Shown: positions 1 to 12,600 of the stretch, one piece after another
Position numbering within the stretch: the first letter of the stretch is position 1
Layout: each line of letters opens with the position of its first letter
Assembly (NCBI RefSeq): GCF_000972845.2
Contig: NC_040032.1
Coordinates: forward strand, 18,369,970 to 18,433,969
Length of the DNA: 64,000 nt
Direction: 5' to 3'
From: Larimichthys crocea
Taxonomy: Eukaryota > Chordata > Actinopteri > Sciaenidae
Notes under the pieces: generated by a model
What the model saw: the letters and a program-made list of their open reading frames with translations, nothing else
What the model was told of the DNA's origin: nothing
Database searches by the model: none
Position numbers and translations under genes: made by a program

Positions 1-50
1 ACTAATGGGCTGTATGAAGTGTGATATCATCACAAATAAACTCAACTCAC

Positions 51-3000
51 CTGGCAGTGAGGCCGCCCAGCAGGCTACATGAAGATAAGAGGGATGTTTA
101 TTTGAGTTATTTTCATCATTTTAAAATATAAACTTTATAGTAAGTTTCTTTGTGCTAAAAGTGCTTACCCTCCCCCGGCCACCATAAGGTTAATTTTCAT
201 CTTGTAGGAAACCAGAATTCCCAACACCTCTCTCTCTACACCCTGTCGCAGCCTGTGTAAAATCGGTATTATATGGATCTTAGTTATTAAATTCAGTTAA
301 GTATCATTAAAAAAAACAAAAACAAACTATTACGACATTATAGTCATGCAAGAAAAAGCTACTCCTAATGTCAGACTACAAAGTTAAACTAAATGAATTA
401 AATGTGACTTACATAGTGGTGGAGGCCAAGTTGGTGTCCTCCTCCTTCAGTCGTCCATCCAGTGCCAGCCCCCTTTTCTCTTTGTTTTCAGCCAGCAGGG
501 GTGTGACGCATAAAGTGTTCTCATAGGTGTCATTGGCCTCCACTGTCTCTCTGTAGAGATCCCAAACAAACACAGGCATAAACATATCAAACTGTGTGCT
601 TGTGTTGTTGCTACAGTGTAACTTGATGCTGGATATTTGCTGTGGTTCTGCACTGTCTGCCCACGTACGCAAACTCTTGGTTAAGAACAGTCTTGGTGTA
701 TTTATCAGCTGAATAGAGAATGATGTCTGTGGTTTGGTCCACTGTGAGAGGAGGGACAAGGAGACAAAAAGAAAGAGAGTATGAGACTAAATAATTCTGC
801 TGTGCTCTCAGTATATACATATACACACATTGTAAAGCCATCAGAGGCAAAATGTGTTTTGTGAATTTGGGCTATACAAATAAAATTTGATTAACTGATT
901 GATTGATTTCCACTATCAAGAGGTACCCACCAGTAATTTTGATTTTTGTCACTGTTTTGTTGCTCTCATTGTTGACTTTGATTTTGATTGGGATTGCTTC
1001 GCCGTGGAAGTAGAGCTGTGGTCAACAGCAGGGAACAATGAGTTAATGGTGATGTTGTTGGGAAACGTATTCTAACTAACCATAGTCTAACTAAAAAGCA
1101 TTTAGGATCACAGAGAAATGTACTAAATGTTTCTAAAGGCATTTGAAATAATAAAGTTTTACTGCCGTACATCTTTGTCCAGTGAAGCTTCTACATGAAC
1201 AGGCTTGTCAGACATCATGAAGCTTTTGCAGAGTTCTGCCTTGGGCCCAGCACCCACCTGAGATGGGGCGTACTGGATTTTACGAATGATAAGGCGAGCA
1301 GTGTCCCTGTCAGACAGAAGGGAAAGAAGAAAGAAGAGATGAATGAAGAAAATCTGAGGGGACAAACAGCTGAAAGGTAATAGATGAATACATACTTCTT
1401 TTCAATCTTCTCATCAGGGTTGCACTTGTCCTTGGCAAGGTAAGTTTTGACCTCAAAGTCGACACCACAAGCCTAATAAATAAAACATTAGCAGCTGTAA
1501 CAGTGAACAGTGACAACAATGGCTTCCACACTAAGAGTATAGGATATGGAGTGTTGGCATAGGAGGAGGAGGTTTACCTTCCCCTTGTCATCAGGTCCAG
1601 GCTGCAGAGAGACTGAGCATGGCAGGTTCTTGGGAATCTAGACAAAGGAACAACAAGACAAAGAACATTTATAACTGAAAGAAGAGTTCATTAACTTACA
1701 AAGTAAAACAGACATTCTGTTGAAACCACCAAAGAGGAATGAATTCATTCAGAGTCATTTATCAATCATTTCTTGTAAAGGGCCCCATTTTTAGGCCTCT
1801 AGTAGTCTGCCATGACCCTTTCTGGATATTGAGCAACTTAACATCAGGTTCCCAAGTTTAAAAGTATTAAAAGTAAGTAAGTATTCAAAGGGTACAATAC
1901 AATATTCCATAGAAATATTCATGTGTTTAAAGGCTGAGGTTGTATCTGGATATGTTGTCATACTTCAAAACTGAAAGGAATTGCGCCCTCTCCAGCCTTC
2001 TTCAGCAGGGTCTCATGCATGGCGCTTAGGGGAGGCTTTTGGGCCTCAGGGTAAAGCTGTACATGCTGGATCCAGATGTCCTTTCTGAAGCACAGGCCTA
2101 TCACATCCAGGTCCTCACTACCATAACGGAAGGCACATGCCAGCTGCACAAACACTGTCAAGACATAGCAGTAGATACATTATTTCATTGTGATCTCTTA
2201 CTCAGCTTTAGGGAATTTAATGTGGAACACTTTATGATATTACCTTTTCTGTCTCCAAAATTTGTTGAGTCCAGCTTTACAACACCATCTGTAAACATAA
2301 CATTGTAATCAATTATATACTTATCCTCACTACATGGCTGCAGAAACACACACAATGAAGAAGGAACATACCAACTTTGTCCACAGCAGACAGGTTGTCA
2401 ACATAGTCTCTTTTTCCAAGGTAGAGGGTCAGCTGTCAGACAGGAGGAAAGGAAAGGACAACAGTTGAATACTGTCGCCTCAGTTTCATCCAATTTCATT
2501 GATGGGAAGTATTTTAAAATCACTACAAACTTAAAACAACAGAATCATTTAAGACAAACTGACGAATGGAGACTTACCCCTCCGTTTCCATTGGTCTTCT
2601 TAAAAACCCTGTGAAAGAGAAATGTCATTTTAAAAATATGTGTCTAATTTATCAAAGCAACTAATTCACTTTAACAACCTTTTTTTTTTTAATTTATGTT
2701 AAATTTATGTTAAATTTATGTTAAATTTATGTTAAAACATAATGCAAACATTTTGTGAATGTAATAAGAATAAGAATAAGAATATCTTTTGACAGAGTTA
2801 CTGTCTGGGTTAAAATAATTATCTGTTTTAGACTTTGAAGGTAAAGTCAATTCCTCTGCAAGCAGCAGAAGGGCCAACTGGATAAAAGGAATAAAGGATT
2901 ACCTTTATTCCTTGTATCCAGTTAGGAACAGCTTTACCTAATCATGGCCGGATTGAGAGGTTGGCCCAGGTGAAGGAGCTACAAATGGTGTGGCAGAGAT

Positions 3001-4960
3001 TCCAAATAGCTCATTACCTGACTAATCCTTCACAAACCTTAGATAAATACTTTGAAACTATTTGTTACTTTTCAGAGTTGGCTGACCCTGAATAAATTCT
3101 ACAACTCAGTTTTAATTACAGGTTTTATGACAGTGTTCAACTCTTTTTCGCAATTTTCCAAAATATTAACTTAAGTATCATTTTTGGGAGGTTTCTCTGT
3201 CAGTGATAACAGAGAGACATCTTAATCTTTTTCATGAGCTTTTTCAGTTTGAAACTTACTTTGCCATTTTTGGAAGATCTTTGGGATTGTTCTAGTGGAT
3301 AAAAGAAAAAGAGAAGTGACCTTTGGTTATTTGGAAGTCACAGTCAAAAGGTCAGATGTTGTGATTGAGACATGTATTCTTCACTGCTGTCAGCTCAGTC
3401 AGAGTGATGTTTTGTTTTGAAAGTCATGAAGGTTAATCCTTTGTGATAAGATTACCCCATCAGTGTTAGAGGCTTCTGACCCAAAGCTGTGATCCGGTAT
3501 TCCGTATCAGCTAAATGGCCTCCCTCCAGCAGATGCAGTTCTTTGACTAAACTCCAGGCCAGATTTACGTGACACACACGATCATGTCACATTGTGTTCC
3601 CCTCAAATGTAATAGCAGTCTCAAAGGTGTTACTCGTGTGGACTATTCAAGGGCCGTTAAATGGATAAGACCAATTCATTAACTTGAATTCCTGGAATAA
3701 GACACAAGTCTTAAGAGCAGCCCACTATAGCTCTGTAATGAGGATTATTAGATTTAGAGTGCTTTAATTGTTGCTCATTTGGAAATCATCTAGAGTGCCA
3801 TGAGTGGGGATAGCTCAATTTTAATTTACAATTTACTCAGAATTATCTGCTGCTCTCTCTCTTTTTGGTCTTATGTAACTCATGAGTTCTATAAAATATA
3901 CACTATGAAAAACATGGGAAGTAATTTCTAATTTTGTACAGCCATTATTTTGTACAGGCTCCTTAGCCTGGTGACTTATTTGTTTCCTTTACGTTGCCAA
4001 GTCAAAGGAGAATGTGCACAGAGTAAGATATAACCTGTGCTTACCTTTCCTCTGGATGGACCTGTTTTTAGTTTTGACAATAAACTCAGATTGCTGTGGT
4101 GCGTAAAGGCATTGAGACCGAGGTGACCTGCTCTCATCCAAAACAACTGGATGGATTTAGTAACAAGGGCTCCATGAGCATTTCAGCACCATGGAGAGGT
4201 ACAGCACAGGTGCTATGCTTTGATTGGCTGTAAAAACTCACATGTCATTCCTTTCTTGGATTGATAAGCACTTTGCTGAAACTATCAAGTACTATAACAT
4301 TTAATGTGTAATGACCTAAAATAAACACAGTGATTGATCAATGTTCTATTAGTATTACTTTATTATGAGTTTATCACAGTTAATGCTGCTCTGTATTGTA
4401 ATTGTAATGTAATTCTGTATTGTATGTATTCTGTATTGTTTAACAGGGGGTCTTCTGGGAGATCTGCAAACCTACTATCAATCACTTAGACTGCTTTAAT
4501 CTACAGCAGCTATGCTTTGGTACAGCCTGGTAAGTGCGCATTGTACATCTTTCTCATTTATATTTTTATCTGTTGTAGAAATGCTTCAAACCCATTTAGA
4601 GAAATAATAGGCTGTGAAATGACCTGTGAAAGACTGCACCGTGGAGACAAATCAAGATGATTGCTACCATTCCCTCTCAATTCTAAGATGCAACATTATT
4701 TACTAAGTTTTTAAGTCTCACAATCATATATCATGTTTTAAGTACAAGCCCATGTTTTTCTCATCAGTGTATTCTGTTCAAAAAGTCAAACTTATTGTTG
4801 TTCTTTAGGTGAAAGTTCAGGCAACAGCTGTATTTCTTCAGAACTATCATCACCATCTATGAAGATAAAGAAGTCTTACCTCTTCTCAGTTGTTTGGGAG
4901 CTCAGTAGAGTGTGTCAGGGTCAGGAGAAGAATGCAGTCTGCAACTGTTAGTCTCCCTTT
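51..4960 (-). CDS. arr3: Cone arrestin (arrestin-C), 5' part of gene; C-terminus outside window
   Basis: Cone arrestin binds light-activated, phosphorylated cone opsin and stops signalling to transducin. Coding exons on the minus strand, in transcript order: 3260-3267 (ATG at 3267), 2578-2608, 2372-2432, 2244-2288, 1964-2154, 1578-1637, 1396-1472, 1171-1306, 931-1015, 669-741, 413-550, 169-252 and 51-74. They keep phase throughout and give about 337 residues. Recognisable arrestin pieces are MAKVFKKTNGNGG at the N-terminus, ACGVDFEVKTYLAKDKC, FMMSDKPVHVEASLDKD, LYFHGEAIPIKIKVNNES, ILYSADKYTKTVLNQEFA and KRGLALDGRLKEEDTNLAS. The YSADKYTKTV and LVSYKMKINLMV segments fit cone arrestin better than rod or beta-arrestin. 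Exon sizes (61, 45, 60, 77, 136, 85, 73, 138, 24 bp) match my memory of the vertebrate visual-arrestin gene. A non-coding first exon has a donor at 4880. The last exon(s), about 50 residues, lie beyond position 1. A duplicate label (arr3a or arr3b) cannot be decided. Confidence 0.93.
846..908 (+). mobile_element. L2/CR1-like LINE 3' tail
   Basis: Reads TTGGGCTATACAAATAAAAT followed by a degenerate TTTGATT/GATT tail. It is the 3' end of the same LINE family seen at 19332-20292, 23224-23390, 46042-46120 and 49343-49600, but in the opposite orientation. It lies in an arr3 intron. Confidence 0.6.
2689..2735. repeat. 11-bp tandem repeat in arr3 intron
   Basis: The unit TTAAATTTATG is repeated about four times head to tail. 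It directly abuts a longer segment (2729-2823) that is duplicated at 8180-8268. Confidence 0.7.
2729..2823. repeat. Dispersed repeat, copy 1
   Basis: This stretch, which includes AATGCAAACATTTTGTGAAT and GACAGAGTTACTGTCTGGG, recurs in the same orientation at 8180-8268 with a few small indels. It lies in the arr3 intron between the ATG exon and the next coding exon. No coding capacity is visible and I do not recognise the family. Confidence 0.7.
4880..4932 (-). other. arr3: Non-coding 5' UTR exon of arr3
   Basis: Read on the minus strand, this segment ends in a strong donor (GAAGAG|GTAAGAC, exon edge at 4880) and lies about 25-30 bp below a TATA box. The next exon starts after an acceptor at 3292 (exon 3260-3291) and carries the ATG after a short leader. 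The transcription start near 4930 is inferred from TATA spacing only. The intron of about 1.6 kb (3292-4879) shows no other coding signal. Confidence 0.6.
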
Positions 4961-4965
4961 TTATA
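4957..4965 (-). promoter_or_regulatory. arr3: TATA box of arr3
   Basis: The minus strand reads TATAAAAAG here, a near-consensus TATA box, placed correctly relative to the non-coding first exon. TATA-bearing promoters are common for photoreceptor-restricted genes, which fits the arrestin call. Function is inferred. Confidence 0.6.
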
Positions 4966-5007
4966 CATGCAGCCTCTCTCTGTGCATCATATGCTTTTGC
5001 GACATTG

Positions 5008-5142
5008 TAATCCAGTTAAACAATCAGTGGAGAGCTTTTTTGGACTACAAAGGGTTTAATAAAACCAGCCAGTTAAATCACCGGGACAGACAGACGTACA
5101 ACCGCACAGTTGCCACATGGCTGTGTAGTAGGCTGATAATCC
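5008..5142 (-). promoter_or_regulatory. Two CRX/OTX-type sites upstream of arr3
   Basis: The plus strand carries TAATCC at 5008-5013 and again at 5137-5142, about 50 and 180 bp upstream of the TATA box. TAATCC is the K50 homeodomain core bound by CRX and OTX factors that drive photoreceptor genes. Two copies this close to a cone gene promoter are suggestive, but six-base matches arise often by chance. Confidence 0.4.
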
Positions 5143-5199
5143 CACACTGCACACAGACCAATCTAAGATATTTAATTCAGAATAAATCATAACTTTTAT

Positions 5200-8170
5200 T
5201 TTTCTGAGAAGAATCAGTGACTTTTTTGTGACTTTTTTTGTGCCATGACATGAGGTTTGCCACTAGATATGTCAACTGTTTAATTATAGCCTTTAGAGCA
5301 GTTATAATTGGCATGATCTATCTGTGAGCTGTTTTAAAACAAACAGGTGCAGCTTAATTAACTTTTGTCATGTCATATGCTTAAATGGGAACAAGCATCT
5401 AAAAAATCTTTTCCTTATGTCCTTATTGCTCATATTATCTTTTTCAGTATTGCTCATAAGCAGTTAGCCGCAGTTTGTACAAAGTTCTTTTTTTTCAAAG
5501 AGTGAAAATAAAGGTGTGTTATTTTTAGATAATTGCAGAGCAGCATGGAGAGTCTTAGTACTTTGTACTCTGTCTGTTCTCAGCAGATTAAGGATTCCTA
5601 GTCCCATTGGATGATGGGAGCATCTACGGTAACGTCAGAGTAAGCTGTCTTATTCAACAGTGCCTCAGTAACTAGTCAGAGATCAGGTAGAATCACCAGA
5701 GAATTCCCTTTTGAGCTTTGGGAATCATCAGACACATCCACAGTAACAAGCACGTGTTAAATCTGTTTTTCAAATGAGTCCAGTTACACTGCTCTCAATG
5801 TACATACACATATAGACAATGAGGAGCTTGGAAGGTAAACATGCAAATGATGCTAAAATAAATATGGTCAGTCATATAGTGGCTTGTGAAGCGCTGAAAC
5901 CAGCACCTACAGAATATCATTATTTGACTTACTAGCACATAAGGCCACGATTAAAGCGATTGTTAACAATGTAATGAGTCAGATAGTTGAATAATTGAAT
6001 TATTTAACACTGACAATAACAGACTGATACTGGGGCAGTAGTGGAACAGTAGAAAGGAATAAGCACCTAACACCTAAAATACTCATTATGCAGAATAATA
6101 TATATTACATTATAAGATATTGTATATAAGTATTGATGAATTCATGTGTAAGCATCACTATTTCAACCAGTAAAGCTAATTTTAATGACTTTATATACTA
6201 CTGGATAGCTTATGAATTTTAAGGGATTCAAAAATCTTACCTTAACTTTTTTTTTTGTAAATACTCAAGTTAAGCACCTCCAGAACAGTACTTGAGTAAA
6301 TGTACTTCATTACTTTTCCAACACTGTATTATGCATGTTCTCTTAAAGAACTTTGATTAGGATGGAGTTATAGCAAATCAACAGTGTCATTTCTGAATGA
6401 CTGACACTGAATGAATGAGAATGAATCACTTCCAGTCCAGTCTGTCAGATTAAGGTGGCTTTTTCTTTTTCTTTTTTAACTTAGAAGGATTTTTTTTTAC
6501 ATCTACAGATATCTTCCCCCTCAGAAGTTCTAAAGTAGCCCCACTCTTTGTGGGCACCTAAATCCTACACACTGGTTGTTGTGAATCGTTGTTAAAATAG
6601 GTGTGATAATGTGATAATAGGTTTAGTGGATGTGCAGCCAAGATCAGCAGAGTAAACTCCAGGCCACCAGGACACCCCACAAGGCGAGGGTCACACAAAT
6701 TCACTCAAATCAGGCTGTGCAGATGACCTGTTATGTTAAAGATTTATCAGCTTTATCAGATGTCAGATCGTTTGATATAAAGCCTCAAGTGGCAGACAGA
6801 CATTTCCATGATTGTATAACTGTCTTGCCTTCACATCATGCTTGACCTAACCTATTGGACCTCAGATCAGGTTTTATCAGGACAGGTCACGTTGCATCTT
6901 ACTAATCACTGTCTCATCTGTAGTGTTTCCTGGAAAAGCATGGCTTCTCTGGCTCTCAACCAACAGAAACACAACGTAACAGTGGGAGCCCCTACCTGCA
7001 GAGGATCTTCCCACTGAACACATGCCCAAATGAAAGACAGTGACACACATTTGTATACAAATATGTATCCCATACAGCAGATATAAAACCGAATCTGAAA
7101 ATATTGGTGTGCTATGTAAATGTTAAAAACTAGAACATTTCTCAAGACATTTTGAGAGTTCCTGATGCTGGCCCTGTCTCGCCCATACATTAAGTAGCTG
7201 TCATCTTCTGACAGTGTGTGCATGCTTGTCTCCGTCTGCCCAATAACCAGCTCCACTGCAGTCCACAAATCAGAGCAGAGCAATTGTAGCTGTGTCTGTG
7301 AGTGACTGCTGAGAAAACCTTGAACATTCACCAGTGGCCCAATTTTGCCAAAGCGTAGGTTGTATCATAGAATAGGCTTCACTTTAAGCACCCTAAGACT
7401 TTCTTAAATGTCTACATATACTATGTGTGGCTAAAGTTCATAAATGTGACCATTAAAGTGATTGAAAGAAACTGGTCAGTCCCTCTGGAAATGTACTCTC
7501 TTTTATCATGGCTGTGAATGGGGCTGTTGATAATGAAAGTTTTCAATGAAATTTTCAATTCAACTTGCACCTGCTTGCTTTTTACTAAGTGTCATATTAG
7601 ATTTATAGATGTATTTATATTAGATTTAAAAATCATTTGAACACTGTCTCTCTTTAACATCTATATAACTTGAATAGATAACAGCCATGTCTGTGGTTTG
7701 TCTAAAAAAAATATAAAGTGACACAAATGCTACGTTAGCATCTGCTCAAGAAGACGAAAAGCCTTTGTTGACACTGTTCTCACGTACTGAGAGATTTTAT
7801 TTAGCAGCTAAGTGAACTAACTATAGGTGGCTGAGCCTTTTTAAGACCAAAGACAAATCAGGCCAAACGTACTAATAACAGCGTGGAGTGTCTCATGAGG
7901 AGAGTCAGACAAAGGGTACAGACAGCATAATCAATTATTTAATGACAGAATGAGATGACATTAAATTAATGCACACCTGAAGATGATAATAAAACAAGAG
8001 CAAATATGAGATAATGTACAGGTGAGCACAACAAATCACACCTGATGGAAAAACATCAGCACGCTAGTTTAGCATGTTAGTGTGCTATGTTCTAATTAAT
8101 ACTAAAAACAGCCAACAGCTGAGAATGATGGTTAGTTTAGCATGTTTTTGTCAGAAACCTGATGGTGGCA
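5200..8170. other. Divergent intergenic region arr3 / mcf2, left part
   Basis: There is no supported gene. The few open frames here (for example 6906-7331 on the minus strand) lack family resemblance and have no convincing exon borders. The sequence is AT-rich with no clear long repeat. Confidence 0.5.
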
Positions 8171-8179
8171 CCAGAAGCA

Positions 8180-8268
8180 TGTTAAAACATAATGCAAACA
8201 TTTTGTGAATGTAAATAAGAATATATTTTGACAGAGTTACTGTCTGGGTTAACAAGATAAAATAATTA
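8180..8268. repeat. Dispersed repeat, copy 2
   Basis: Same orientation and nearly the same sequence as 2729-2823. Here it follows a TTAGCATG/GTGCTA-type stretch instead of the 11-bp minisatellite, so the shared block has definable edges. Confidence 0.7.
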
Positions 8269-8290
8269 TGTTTTTTTTAACGTTTGTATT

Positions 8291-8470
8291 TAAAGATCCA
8301 GTGGGTAGAATTTAGCGATATTTAGCAGTGTGGCTGCAGATTGCAACCAACTGAACACCGATCCTTTCAAGCGTGTAGGAGGAACTATGGTGATGTTCGT
8401 CTGTTGTAGGCTACTGCAGAAATATGAAGAGGACCTGCTTCATCTGTAGATATAAAGGGCTCATTGTAAA
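8291..8470. mobile_element. TAAAGGTCCAGTGTGTA-type MITE, degraded copy
   Basis: Begins TTTAAAGATCCAGTGGGTAG and continues with ATTTAGC...TAGCAGTGTGGCTGCAGATTGCAACC. This is related to the copies at 20815-21120, 58973-59239 and 62073-62318. The right terminal repeat is not evident. Confidence 0.55.
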
Positions 8471-8655
8471 GTAACAAAAACATGACAAACCTCCTAAAAA
8501 TCAAATCAAGTCTAACTTCATTGATTGCAAATGTACACCACAAAATCAACACAGTTGGCTCATGCATGAAATTATCTTGTGTTCCTGTCCTGTAAAGGTG
8601 CCCTGTGCTTTTTAGTGAGTGCTCATTGGGTCGAAAATTGTATTGAAAGACCCTG

Positions 8656-8731
<76 letters not shown>
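8656..8731. repeat. (CAAT)n microsatellite
   Basis: About 19 perfect tandem copies of a CAAT/ATCA tetranucleotide. It makes a fortuitous SINQ-repeat open frame that is not a gene. Confidence 0.95.
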
Positions 8732-9239
8732 GCTTCCTCCTATGAGTGATGGCATCCTACATGAACACATTTTTTTCACGATTTGTCTTGAGAGATTTCT
8801 GTGGTATTTGTTTTGTTATTTATTTTTACCCACACAGTCATCTGATCAAGCAGATTATTCAGTTTGACTTGTTGTTCGCTATGACTGGATAAACAACACG
8901 ACTTTTCTGCTGACATCAGAGAAGAACAAAACAATGTCCGGACTATTTATGTCAAAGTGGGCCACCATCTACTGTAGTGAGTGTAAAGCGCCATCTAGCG
9001 GGCGGAAACGAATCCAACCTCCTTTTTATTTCCAACCAGCGCTCCGCAGGCAGTGACTGCTTCTCTCGCTGGTGGTAAAACATCTTCAGGTTCAGAAACG
9101 TGAAGTTATTTGATGATTTTGCAGCCTGATGGGGCGGCTGTAGATGTTCACTTAGTTCTTTCTCGGTGTCATGGTTTAGCATTTCATTGTCACTGATAAT
9201 AAGATGTGTATTTGTGCAGTCCATCTGTGGAGCGTGCAT

Positions 9240-9465
9240 ACTTGTTTTGCCTTTGACGTCAGGTGAGTGAAACACACTCCAGCATTCATCCGGCTCCGGA
9301 GCAGGAGTCTGCTGAGGTGCGCACTCAGCGCGCCGCTCGGCCCGCCCGGACACTGCAGTGTAGGTTACAGTGCCTTCGTTGCGGCTGCTCGCTCCCGACA
9401 CCCACGTCCCGCTGCAGACTTCCCGGACTCGGAAGAACAGTGGAGAGGGAAGAGCTTAAAAAGCC
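9240..9465 (+). promoter_or_regulatory. mcf2: CpG-rich promoter / 5' UTR region of mcf2
   Basis: GC- and CpG-rich stretch directly before the mcf2 ATG, in contrast to the AT-rich surroundings. No TATA box is evident. It fits a CpG-island promoter with the 5' UTR ending at 9465. The transcription start is not determined. Confidence 0.5.
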
Positions 9466-9595
9466 ATGGCCGAGTCCAACCCGCTGTGGGGATTCCCCCG
9501 CTTGCGCCGGGCCGCGGTAAGCTCCGCCGGGAAGGTGGGAGGCTTTAAACGGGGCTGCGAGGATACTGCAGAAGAGAGAGAGAGGGAGAGAAAGA

Positions 9596-9635
<40 letters not shown>

Positions 9636-12600
9636 AGCTGTTCTTTAAGACAGTTCAGTACCGCGACACGGAGGTTGGGATGTGTTCTTGATATAGTACA
9701 AACTACAGTAGATGTTTAAGTCTGCTCAGATTCAAATGGCAGTTCAATGTTAAGACTGTGTGTTTAGGGGACCAGGGCAGGCCAATGACGTGTGTGTTTT
9801 TTTTCTTCAGTGTGCGTGTGTGTGTGGGCGCGCGCGCCTTTCTGTATATGTGTGTGTGTCTTTGGACTGCAACTGCAAGCTGTTATAAGCTTTGGCACCG
9901 CAGTCTGTAACTGTGCAGTCTTTAACTTGTGCAGCTTTATGTAACATGCGTCAAATACCTGATGAGCACAAATATAAATGTTGTTGGGGGAATGCAGAGG
10001 AAATCTGCAATCATCCAATGATGTCCATCATGGCTGTCATATGATTAAACATCCAGAATTGACCTGATAGGGTTATTTCTGTACTGCAGAAAGGTCGATG
10101 AACAGGAGAGGAAGCTGTGTGGATCTGCTCTGAGGTCAGCAGATTCTGGTTTGAAGGTCTAAAGGTTGTGATGAATACACACCTGAACACAGCAAGCTGT
10201 TTCCTTTACTAATGTCAGTAAAACACATGTGGCTAATATACATATAGTCTAGTTTCTGTGTAGATAACAAAATTAACTTCGCAGCTATAGGAGAGTGAAA
10301 ATCAACACCAGTGTTCTAGAGGGGTAGTAAGGTACTAAGAGCTCTTTAAGATATGATGGTGCCTGACCATGAAGAGCTTTGTACAATGCAAAGAAGCAAA
10401 AATGAGAGAAACACGATCAACCAGTTTATACAGAGTGGAAGAGGTTTATATGCAGTGCAAAAGAATGTGTTGTATCTGTGCAAACAGTTGAGAGATACTG
10501 TAGGTGAGGAAAGAGTCACACCATTTGATAGAGCATTTCATTAGTGGTCTGCTCAGTGATCAGTCTTTTCCAAACTGGAAGTAATAAAACAGCACTAGTG
10601 ACTATCCTCATGCTGCTGTGCTCATAGAGTAGAGAACACAGATCTGAAAAGCAAACACAACGTTGTATTGCTGCATCTTCTGGTTAAACATATGTTAATA
10701 AGTAAATGATCTGCTGCAGAGAAAAAACACAGACATAAAGACAGACACAAACAAACAGAAGTACAAATCCAGATAGCAGAAGCCACACAGTAAACAAAGA
10801 CAGAATGACAGCTCTGTGTTCGTACAGAGGAGGGAGAGCGAGGGCATGGGAGGCAAGTGACCGTGTAGAAGACTGATGAAACAGTAGAGTCAGTCAGAGG
10901 AGCTGACAGTTGGACCTGCTGAGACCTACTAGATTGACACTGAGAGCTGCTGATGCTGTGTTGAGCTCTGCTTGACTGTACAACAGCATTCAGCTACCAG
11001 TAGTTCTGACTAACTGTCCAACTCCTCCTTTGTACTCCTCTGCCCTGATCCAGAGGTGTGTGGAAGATAAATCCACAAAGTTTACTGCATTGTTAGGCTG
11101 CCTCAAATAAATTCATGATATATATAACAACTGTCCTCAGTCTTAAATTCTCAGTTGTAAGAGCTGGGTTGGTTTAAGTTGCTGTCTAATATTGATATTC
11201 ATTTGTGACTTTATACATTTTTAAATACCATTACCTCTCCTCTCCCCCTGTGTTTGTTGTTCAAGGCCATGGTTTACTTGTATGATAATATTATGAAGCT
11301 GAACAAACAAATAAGATACACTTCTTCCTCTTTCAGACCTCATTTCCAGGCAATCTGCATTTGGTCCTGGTACTTCGGCCCACCGGCTTGTTAAGCACCA
11401 CGCCCAGTCCATCATCAAGCACTGACCTGGGCTTTCGCTTCAGCCAGGATGACTTCCTGTTAAAGATGCCGGTGAGAGGGGATTAAGAACAGAGAATTTA
11501 AGGATGGGAGAAAATGTTTATTTTGTTTATGTCTGAATGACAGAGTAGTAGTTTAATATATGCTGTACACTACGCTACCCACAATCCTTCTGTCCATTTT
11601 CCTGCTCACCTCTTCCTTTCTCCTCTGTTAACAACTATCATCCATGCATTGCTAACTGCATCTGCTAAACAAACAAACTGAAACATGATGCTGTTTTATT
11701 TGAACAATTCATCTCTCAGCACTCAGTACAGTTATGGCCTGCTAGCTGCTTTAGATGCCTTTGGCTCTGTGTTGTAGGTGGTGATGCTGCGTTCTGTCGG
11801 TGACCTGCTGCGCTACATTGATGAAAACCACCTGACATCAGACTTCACTGCTAAAGTGGAATATTGCCAAAGTGACTGGATTGTCCTCCGCACGGTATGA
11901 TTAGAGCTATATTCAATTTGTGTTAGCACACACTGCACACTTCCCAATAGCCGAACATCAGTAAACTAACAGCTGTGAACACTATGCAGAGCATTGCATC
12001 GTCTGTAAAGAAGTGTGGTGATCCACCATATCTCTCTTGATGTTATTATAAAGGAAGACAATAACGCGGCCGGCCTTATTTTTGTTGTTAATAATTTGGC
12101 TAAAATTGAATTTACTTACTTAATTTGACAAATTCACGCTCATGTGTCTTTTTGGGATGTGTGTCTGCAGGCCATTGAGACCTTTGCAGTAACAGTAAAG
12201 GAGATTGCCCAGCTGCTGCAGGGCTTTGGATCAGAACTATCTGAGATCGAACTTCCAGATGAAGCTAATGCCATCGAGTTCCTACTGCACTCACACACAC
12301 ACCGATACCGACAGATGAAGGTTTCTGCTGGCTCTTCTTTCTCTCCCCTCCCACCACTCTTCATCTCTGTGTCTGGCAGTTTTTGTATTTGATGTGTCAT
12401 TTTTTTGTGTTGTGTGATTTCAGGATAACATCCGTAATGTGCTAAAAGAGGGGCGCCTGCTGCTGTCTAACCTGGAAACTGTCAAAGCCTCTAAGAGAGA
12501 TGCAGAGGAGGAGAGGGACATAAGAGCAGACATGGACACTGTTCAGAGGTACAGAGTTCAGACATCCTCGTTAAAGAAATTAATTGGACACGCAAGTTTT

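Noticed and set aside
6906..7331. 141-residue open frame on the minus strand between arr3 and mcf2
   Set aside because: No family resemblance, no convincing start context or splice borders, and low-complexity hydrophobic stretches. Treated as chance.
8656..8731. CRISPR-like or satellite array
   Set aside because: It is a plain tetranucleotide microsatellite with no spacers. CRISPR arrays are not expected in this eukaryotic DNA.
8952..9401. 149-residue minus-strand frame opposite the mcf2 promoter
   Set aside because: It lies in the CpG-rich promoter, where open frames are favoured by GC content. No recognisable domain or splice structure.
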